From NCBI GenBank assembly GCA_964423615.1, contig CAYRFQ010000050.1, positions 1-48,622 of the forward strand: a stretch of DNA of 48,622 nucleotides. Direction: 5' to 3'. The notes under the pieces were generated by a model. The model did not search any database and was not told where the DNA came from. It saw only the letters and a list, made by a program, of their open reading frames with translations. Below, one piece after another: positions 43,717 to 48,622 of this stretch. Position numbers and translations under genes: made by a program. This DNA comes from CAYRFQ01 sp964423615. Lineage in GTDB: Bacteria; Planctomycetota; Planctomycetia; Gemmatales; Gemmataceae. Position 1 is the stretch's first letter. The number at the start of each line of letters is the position of its first letter.

Positions 43717-45102
43717 ATGAACGTCCGTAGTTGCATGAAGGGTTGGGCTCGCTTCTCGCTGCCGCTTTGGTTGTTGGTTTTCGGACCAAAGGCTTGGGCT
43801 GACGGAGATCCGCGAGCGTTGGTCGTCAAGCTGATCCATCCGAGCCCGAGTTTTCAAGTGCGAGTGGATGTGAACCATGCTTCCAGAATGTACCGGCGTG
43901 GCGACACCCTTACGGTCACGGTCAAATCCGAGAAAGCCGGACACCTGTACCTGTTCTACTGTGACGCTGCCAAAAACGTTAGTTGTCTCTTCCCGAATGA
44001 ATTCCAAAAAGACAACCGTGTTCCCGCGGGCAAACTCATAACTGTGCCGGACACGAATGCGAATTTCACCCTCGACGTCACTCCACCGTTCGGAAAGGAA
44101 GTTTTGTCGGCTGTGGTGACCCAAAGGCCCCTTTCGGCTCCGGGGTTGAAAGAGGCCACGAAGAACGTCGTCACGCAGATCGCGCCTTGTAACTTCAAGG
44201 GAATATACTCCAAAGCTCTCGAACGCAAGACGGGTGTGGCCGAACATCACGTGGAAATCTTCACCCACGACCCAACGAACGTCCCCAAAGCTGTAAAAGA
44301 CTTTGACCGGGGACTTCGCCGGCGCATCGGTCTTTGCATTGGAATCGACAGATACAAAGATCGGAGGATCCCCGCGTTGAGTGTCGCCGCCAATAACGCT
44401 CGAGAAATGGCCACCGTGTTGAAAAAGCGTTGTGGATTCGACCGTGTTCAAGTGCTCACCAACGAACAAGCGACTCTCTCGAAGATTAAACAAGCTATCC
44501 TTGACCAACTTGTAAAGGAGACACGGGTTGAGGATACGGTGCTAGTCTATTGGAGCGGTCACGGAAATCATTGCGACGACGACGACAAAGACGAAACCGA
44601 CGGAACCGACGAATACCTTATCCCGCACGATGGTGTCTTTGCCCTGGAGCAACTTCGCCAGACGATGTTGATCGACGATATGTTCGGGCGTTGGCTTCAG
44701 GCCCTTGATGGTCGAAAAATCATCCTCATTTTGGACGCCTGCAACAGTGGCGGCCAGATCAAAGGAGCGAGGTCGTTACCGACTGATTTTTTCGATAGCG
44801 AGATCAGTCGTGCGCGGGACATTGGCCAGCGTCAAACCGTTGTGCTGGCTTCGTCTCGTCCGGCTGAGCGATCGCTCCAGTTGCCGCGCAGAGAGAAAAA
44901 GGCTCTCAGTGTGATGACATACTTCTTGCTCCAGAAACTCGCCACTGGCAAGGAGGCTTTGACGACCAAGGATGTATTTCAACACCTCCGTCGCGAAGTT
45001 CCCAACTATGTTCGAAAGAAGTACGCGGCTCGCTTCAGGCAGACACCCATCATGCTTCCCGAAAATGATCGAACGGTGCTACGTCCCGCAGTCGAACGAT
45101 AA
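43717..45102 (+). CDS. Exported DUF4384-caspase (C14-like) protein (461 aa)
   Basis: A signal peptide (about 1-28, ending PKAWAD) is followed by a DUF4384 domain (about 40-160, YRRGDTLTVTVKSEKAGHLYLFYCDAAKNVSCLFPNEF). The caspase p20-like domain occupies about 205-350: GIDRYKDRRIPALSVAANNAREMATVLKKR, catalytic His282 in YWSGHGN and catalytic Cys342 in ILDACNSGG. An acidic loop (HCDDDDKDETDGTDEY) next to His282 could bind calcium. DUF4384 often accompanies caspases in bacterial envelope proteins. It is preceded by the ZAS-TPR gene and followed 35 bp later by the caspase array; all are on the plus strand. Confidence 0.92.
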   Translation: MNVRSCMKGWARFSLPLWLLVFGPKAWADGDPRALVVKLIHPSPSFQVRVDVNHASRMYRRGDTLTVTVKSEKAGHLYLFYCDAAKNVSCLFPNEFQKDNRVPAGKLITVPDTNANFTLDVTPPFGKEVLSAVVTQRPLSAPGLKEATKNVVTQIAPCNFKGIYSKALERKTGVAEHHVEIFTHDPTNVPKAVKDFDRGLRRRIGLCIGIDRYKDRRIPALSVAANNAREMATVLKKRCGFDRVQVLTNEQATLSKIKQAILDQLVKETRVEDTVLVYWSGHGNHCDDDDKDETDGTDEYLIPHDGVFALEQLRQTMLIDDMFGRWLQALDGRKIILILDACNSGGQIKGARSLPTDFFDSEISRARDIGQRQTVVLASSRPAERSLQLPRREKKALSVMTYFLLQKLATGKEALTTKDVFQHLRREVPNYVRKKYAARFRQTPIMLPENDRTVLRPAVER

Positions 45103-45137
45103 CTATCCCGTTTCCCACTTGTTCGGAGAACCATCCA

Positions 45138-46550
45138 ATGCATAGATTTGGTCTGGTTGCGTTGTTGATACTGATGTCGGTCACGTCATCGACTCTTGGG
45201 CAACAACGAGTGTTCATTGGTGTTGGTGTTGAAAAATATGACGATACGAACATCACCCCGACTCCGTACTGTGTCAATGACGTCAAACTCATTGCGAAAC
45301 TCTTATCAGATAAAGAACGAGGAACGTTCCAACGTGTGATTCTACTCCACAGCGACCAACGCGATGAGTTGGATCAACCAACCAAGACCAACATCGAACG
45401 TGAATTACAATCGAATCTACGCAACCTCAAGAAAACTGACACAGTTGTGTTCTTCTTTGCAGGTCATGGGTACCGAAACAGTAAAGGCCAAGGTTTCTTG
45501 ATCCCCAAAGACACCGAACTGAATAATTTCGAAACAACGGCCATCGCTACTTCGACCATTCGGAAACTGTTGGCTCGTACGGAAGCAACGAAGGTGATGA
45601 TCCTGGATTGTTGCCACGCCGGTGCTCGGGGTGTGGCCATTCGTCCAAAGCTCAAGCCTGCCTCGGGAGTGGAGTTGGGAAAGGAGTTCGCTGAGATCAA
45701 GAATGTGTTGACGATTGCCAGTTGTGATGAGGACCAAAAGTCCTACTCGTATCAATCAGTCAAACATGGTCTGTTTACCTACATGTTGGCCCAAGCTTTA
45801 ACCAATGATGATCTGGATCAAAATCAAGACGGTTTGCTCGAAGCAGCTGAACTGTACGTTTTCGTTCGTGACAAGGTGAAGGCGACGGCCAAGACATTGG
45901 TACAGAAAAAACAGATTCCGGCGTTCAAGGCGCTGGGAAAACTGCCTGATGTGACGTTCACCAAAGCCGTCAACACCACCGTGCCATTCACGGTCGCATT
46001 GAACAAGGAGCAAGGGGGCTTGCCACCGAAGGGATGGCGTGGGACGATGGTCGTGTTCAATGGTGTGTTGGTTCCCAAGGCCATGCGCCAGGGAAACTAT
46101 GCCGTGGAATTGCCCTCGCAAAAGATACGGAAGAACTTTTATCTTCAGATGCAGGTCCGAAACATTACCACGCCTTTTTTTGGTGGGCGAAAGTTCGGAT
46201 TTGCTCGAAAAAATGGAGGCGTGAGTATTTCCCTCCGTGGTAAAAAAGGGGTACCGTTCGTTATTTCGCTCGTGGGTGGAGTTGTATATGTCAACAAGCA
46301 AGCCGTGGGGCAAGTGAGACAAGAGTCGATGGGTCCGACGAACATGTTGACGCTCAAACGTGTTGTCACGAAACGTGGGAGTACCATAGTTCTTGAATTC
46401 GACAATCAAGCCATATACGCAGGGAAAATCGATTCGGGACCTTTGGAGCAAGTTCACGTTGGCGTGACGGTAACTCAATATGATCTCAATTGGCGACGCC
46501 CACCTCAAATCCAAACAGTCAACATCGGACCGTTGCAGAATACGCAATAG
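45138..46550 (+). CDS. Exported caspase-like protein with EF-hand loop and C-terminal beta domain, copy 1 (470 aa)
   Basis: A signal peptide (about 1-21) is followed by a caspase domain (about 22-220): VFIGVGVEKYDDTNITPTPYCVNDVKLIAKLL, catalytic His110 in FFFAGHGYRN and catalytic Cys159 in LDCCHAGA. A canonical EF-hand loop lies at 227-238 (D-Q-N-Q-D-G-L-L-E-A-A-E), inside the caspase fold near its end. The last roughly 190 residues form a beta-rich domain (GLPPKGWRGTMVVFNGVLVP, then NMLTLKRVV, then NIGPL) that looks like a LamG/ConA-type sandwich; this fold is inferred. The protein should be a secreted protease that may respond to calcium. Confidence 0.9.
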   Translation: MHRFGLVALLILMSVTSSTLGQQRVFIGVGVEKYDDTNITPTPYCVNDVKLIAKLLSDKERGTFQRVILLHSDQRDELDQPTKTNIERELQSNLRNLKKTDTVVFFFAGHGYRNSKGQGFLIPKDTELNNFETTAIATSTIRKLLARTEATKVMILDCCHAGARGVAIRPKLKPASGVELGKEFAEIKNVLTIASCDEDQKSYSYQSVKHGLFTYMLAQALTNDDLDQNQDGLLEAAELYVFVRDKVKATAKTLVQKKQIPAFKALGKLPDVTFTKAVNTTVPFTVALNKEQGGLPPKGWRGTMVVFNGVLVPKAMRQGNYAVELPSQKIRKNFYLQMQVRNITTPFFGGRKFGFARKNGGVSISLRGKKGVPFVISLVGGVVYVNKQAVGQVRQESMGPTNMLTLKRVVTKRGSTIVLEFDNQAIYAGKIDSGPLEQVHVGVTVTQYDLNWRRPPQIQTVNIGPLQNTQ

Positions 46551-46666
46551 CGACAGGGAGCAGAAAGGCGAGTTGGGCTTCGGCTCACCCGGAACAAGTC
46601 TCAAACATCTCGTTCCGCAAGATTGTTGATGCGGAGTTTCTTTCTCAGTTCATCATGGAGAACTCA

Positions 46667-48025
46667 ATGCGAAGGCTGTTTCTGTTCAGCTTGCTTTGGT
46701 CTTTGACAGCCATTCCCGTTACCTTTGGCGAGCAAAACATCTTTATCGGGATCGGGATCGATACATACGACAACAAAGAGATCGCATCAACCCCCTATTG
46801 TGTCAACGATGTCAAACTGATTTCTGAGAAATTGCGTCACAAGGAACGCGGCTTATTCAGCGCGTCGATTCTCCTTCATTCTCAGCAAACAAATAAACGT
46901 TACCTTCCGACGAAAAACAATATACTCGGCCAGCTTGAGGCACGGATACCATTCCTGACCAAGAAAGATACAATCGTGGTCTATTTCGCCGGTCACGGAT
47001 ACATCAATGCCAATGGACAAGGATTCTTAATCCCTCAGGACGCTGATCCGACAAACCTTGAGAAGACAGCCATCCCTACATCGGCCATTCGGGGACTGTT
47101 AGGTGAGACACAGGCCAAGGCTGTGGTTCTTGTTTTGGACTGTTGTCATGCGGGAGCTGCTCGAGGTGTAAAGGTCAACGTCAAGCTCAAGGCCACGGGA
47201 TTCGAACTGGGCAAGGAGTTCTCCAAGTTGAAGAATGTGTTGACGATTGCCAGTTGTCGGGCCAATCAGAAATCGTACACACTCGATAAACAGAAGCATG
47301 GTTTGTTTACGTATGTCTTCAGTCAAGCCCTTCATAACGATGACCTCGATGGAAATGGAGACGGCTATATCGAAGCCGCGGAGTTGTATGTTTATGTTCG
47401 AGATACTGTGAACAAAGCCGCGAAAACGATCAACAAGACTCAAACGCCGGGAGAGATTGTCTTTGGTCAAAGGCCCGACGTTCGACTCTGCAAAGCTATC
47501 GGTGGCACCCGGCCGTTCGAATCCAATTTCGCCATGGAGCAATCGGGGTTACCTCCAAAAGGATGGACCGGTCAGTTGGTTGTCAAAAATGGTGTCTTGG
47601 TTCCGACAACGAATAAGCCAGTTGTGCACTCTGTTCAACTTCCCCCACAAAGGATTCGAGATGGCTTCTTCCTTTCTGTAACAGTGAATTCCAGGTCCAT
47701 CAATCAAGGTGGTGTCGTTATCAGTGTTCCTTTCAAAGGTAAGGTTCCCTGGATTGTGGGTGTATCGGGCCACAAAGTCATAGTGGGCGGCCAGAAAGTC
47801 CAGGTCAAAAACGCGCGGAACGGAAAGGGGACTGAAACCATAACTCTCAAACGGGTCATGACCCCGCGGGGGACATCACTGTCGGTGTACTTGAACAATA
47901 CAATGTTGTGGACTGGTGTTGGGAGTGCAGAGCCTTGTTCGAAAGTCTTCCTGGGGTTGAAGTATCACAAACGAGGAATGCCGTCGATTCACTCAGTCAA
48001 GATCGGGCCTATCCGAACGAAGTAG
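46667..48025 (+). CDS. Exported caspase-like protein with EF-hand loop and C-terminal beta domain, copy 2 (452 aa)
   Basis: ATG 46667 has GGAG six bases upstream (an ATG at 46655 is possible). Signal peptide about 1-21. The caspase core mirrors copy 1: NIFIGIGIDTYDNKEIASTPYCVNDVKLISEKL, His110 in YFAGHGYINANGQGFLIP and Cys160 in LDCCHAGAARG. The EF-hand loop is at 228-239 (D-G-N-G-D-G-Y-I-E-A-A-E). The C-terminal beta domain (GLPPKGWTGQLVVKNGVLVP, then ETITLKRVM, then KIGPI) matches copy 1. Gene order and similarity show tandem duplication. Exported; the target is unknown. Confidence 0.9.
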   Translation: MRRLFLFSLLWSLTAIPVTFGEQNIFIGIGIDTYDNKEIASTPYCVNDVKLISEKLRHKERGLFSASILLHSQQTNKRYLPTKNNILGQLEARIPFLTKKDTIVVYFAGHGYINANGQGFLIPQDADPTNLEKTAIPTSAIRGLLGETQAKAVVLVLDCCHAGAARGVKVNVKLKATGFELGKEFSKLKNVLTIASCRANQKSYTLDKQKHGLFTYVFSQALHNDDLDGNGDGYIEAAELYVYVRDTVNKAAKTINKTQTPGEIVFGQRPDVRLCKAIGGTRPFESNFAMEQSGLPPKGWTGQLVVKNGVLVPTTNKPVVHSVQLPPQRIRDGFFLSVTVNSRSINQGGVVISVPFKGKVPWIVGVSGHKVIVGGQKVQVKNARNGKGTETITLKRVMTPRGTSLSVYLNNTMLWTGVGSAEPCSKVFLGLKYHKRGMPSIHSVKIGPIRTK

Positions 48026-48252
48026 TTTCGAAACCCAACGAAGATGGGAGCCTCGTGACGAACGAACAGAATCGGGCTCGTCAGTCCAAACAGAACTCAA
48101 GCATCTTGTTGTCGAAACCGACTGAAAGTTGTACGCTCAATTTACCTTGTGGGGAGATAAAACACCCCTTTATTCCGTCCAACTTCGGTTGCATCGACTT
48201 CCTCGTTGGATACACGCAAACCCGTCCGTCGAAATTCTTGAGAGGTAGTGCA
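48026..48252. other. Intergenic region before the third caspase copy
   Basis: No gene. It includes the ribosome-binding area of the partial gene at 48253 (GAGGTAG). Confidence 0.4.
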
Positions 48253-48622
48253 ATGCTCCGATCCTTCCTTTTCACTGTTGTGATGTTCCTTGTTGAGGCA
48301 CCAGGTGTGCATGGTCAGCAAAACATCTTCATCGGTATTGGCGTCGATACGTACGACAGCAAGGATATTTCACCTACGCCTTTCTGTGTCAACGACGTGA
48401 AACTGATTGCTGAGAAACTGCGTGACAGGGAACGCGGTTTATTCGGTTCGCCAATTCTTCTGCACTCCCAACAGACTAATAAACGTTACCTCCCCACGAA
48501 GAACAATATTCTCAGGCAGCTCGAGGCTCGGATACCGTTCCTGAACAAGAAAGACACCCTGTTGGTCTATTACCTCGGCAACTATAATTGTCACAAGTCA
48601 TTCAGCCGCGGCATAGGAAACC
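48253..48622 (+). CDS. Exported caspase-like protein, copy 3, partial (runs off the window)
   Basis: From ATG 48253 the frame gives a signal peptide (MLRSFLFTVVMFLVEAPGVHG) and a caspase start nearly identical to copy 2 (QNIFIGIGVDTYDSKDISPTPFCVNDVKLIAEKL, then HSQQTNKRYLPTKNNIL). At residue 110, where both other copies have the catalytic His, it has Asn (YYLGNYN instead of YFAGHGY), and the last 50 bases no longer resemble the paralogs although the frame stays open. Either this copy is catalytically dead or rearranged, or the sequence end is unreliable. Confidence 0.75.
   Translation, partial: MLRSFLFTVVMFLVEAPGVHGQQNIFIGIGVDTYDSKDISPTPFCVNDVKLIAEKLRDRERGLFGSPILLHSQQTNKRYLPTKNNILRQLEARIPFLNKKDTLLVYYLGNYNCHKSFSRGIGN

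Overview
The window looks like chromosomal DNA of a planctomycete, most likely from the Gemmata side of the phylum. The evidence is the set of lineage-typical families: two TIGR02996 'repeat-companion' domain proteins with leucine-rich repeats, a TIGR03067 protein, a Lpg1974/BBP7-type outer-membrane barrel, a Tat-exported Gfo/Idh/MocA oxidoreductase, short ECF sigma factors of the Rhodopirellula/Verrucomicrobium type, an ATPase-less Clp-N protein and several secreted caspase-like proteins. Base composition is moderate, and genes are loosely packed, with many 300-600 bp intergenic stretches. I see no rRNA, tRNA, CRISPR array or intact insertion sequence.

Region 1 (1-6.9 kb, minus strand) is an envelope-stress type module: ECF sigma factor, membrane-anchored putative anti-sigma factor, a MacA-like adaptor, a MacB-type ATPase and a separate MacB-type permease, then two small exported proteins. 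Three of its transcription units (sigma/anti-sigma, MacA-MacB operon, 195-aa exported protein) carry the same upstream element, TGTCCC then 17 bases then ACAA, 60-70 bp before the start codon. I read this as the promoter of the local sigma factor.

Region 2 (7.1-18.2 kb) is accessory in character. It holds a decayed gene with two in-frame stops, a TPR / membrane / SMI1-KNR4 trio that resembles immunity genes, a frameshifted small gene, a NYN-LOTUS RNase-like protein next to a MITE-like palindrome, two tandem alpha/alpha-toroid (squalene-cyclase-fold) secreted paralogs, a TIGR03067 protein behind a possible attenuator-like leader, a lipoprotein, a truncated AAA ATPase and an HdeD-LRAT fusion.

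Region 3 (18.5-35.5 kb) is more housekeeping-like: glmS, a YfcE-type phosphodiesterase, a HlyD-like protein, a sigma-70 factor, a CarH-like HTH/B12-fold regulator, a macro-domain protein, an outer-membrane barrel, a Clp-N protein, an oxidoreductase, an S9 peptidase, a PQQ-type propeller and a DinB protein.

Region 4 (35.7-48.6 kb, all plus strand) is the most interesting. Two TIGR02996-LRR proteins flank a 7TM hybrid histidine kinase (one is translationally coupled to it), with a decayed third TIGR02996 start between them. Then follow a divergent sigma factor, a zinc-finger/TM/TPR anti-sigma-like protein, a DUF4384-caspase, and at least three tandem secreted caspase-like proteins, of which the two complete ones contain a canonical EF-hand loop and a shared C-terminal beta-rich domain. 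I infer a signal-to-protease cassette in which a sigma/anti-sigma pair controls a set of possibly calcium-responsive exported caspases. The last gene runs off the window.
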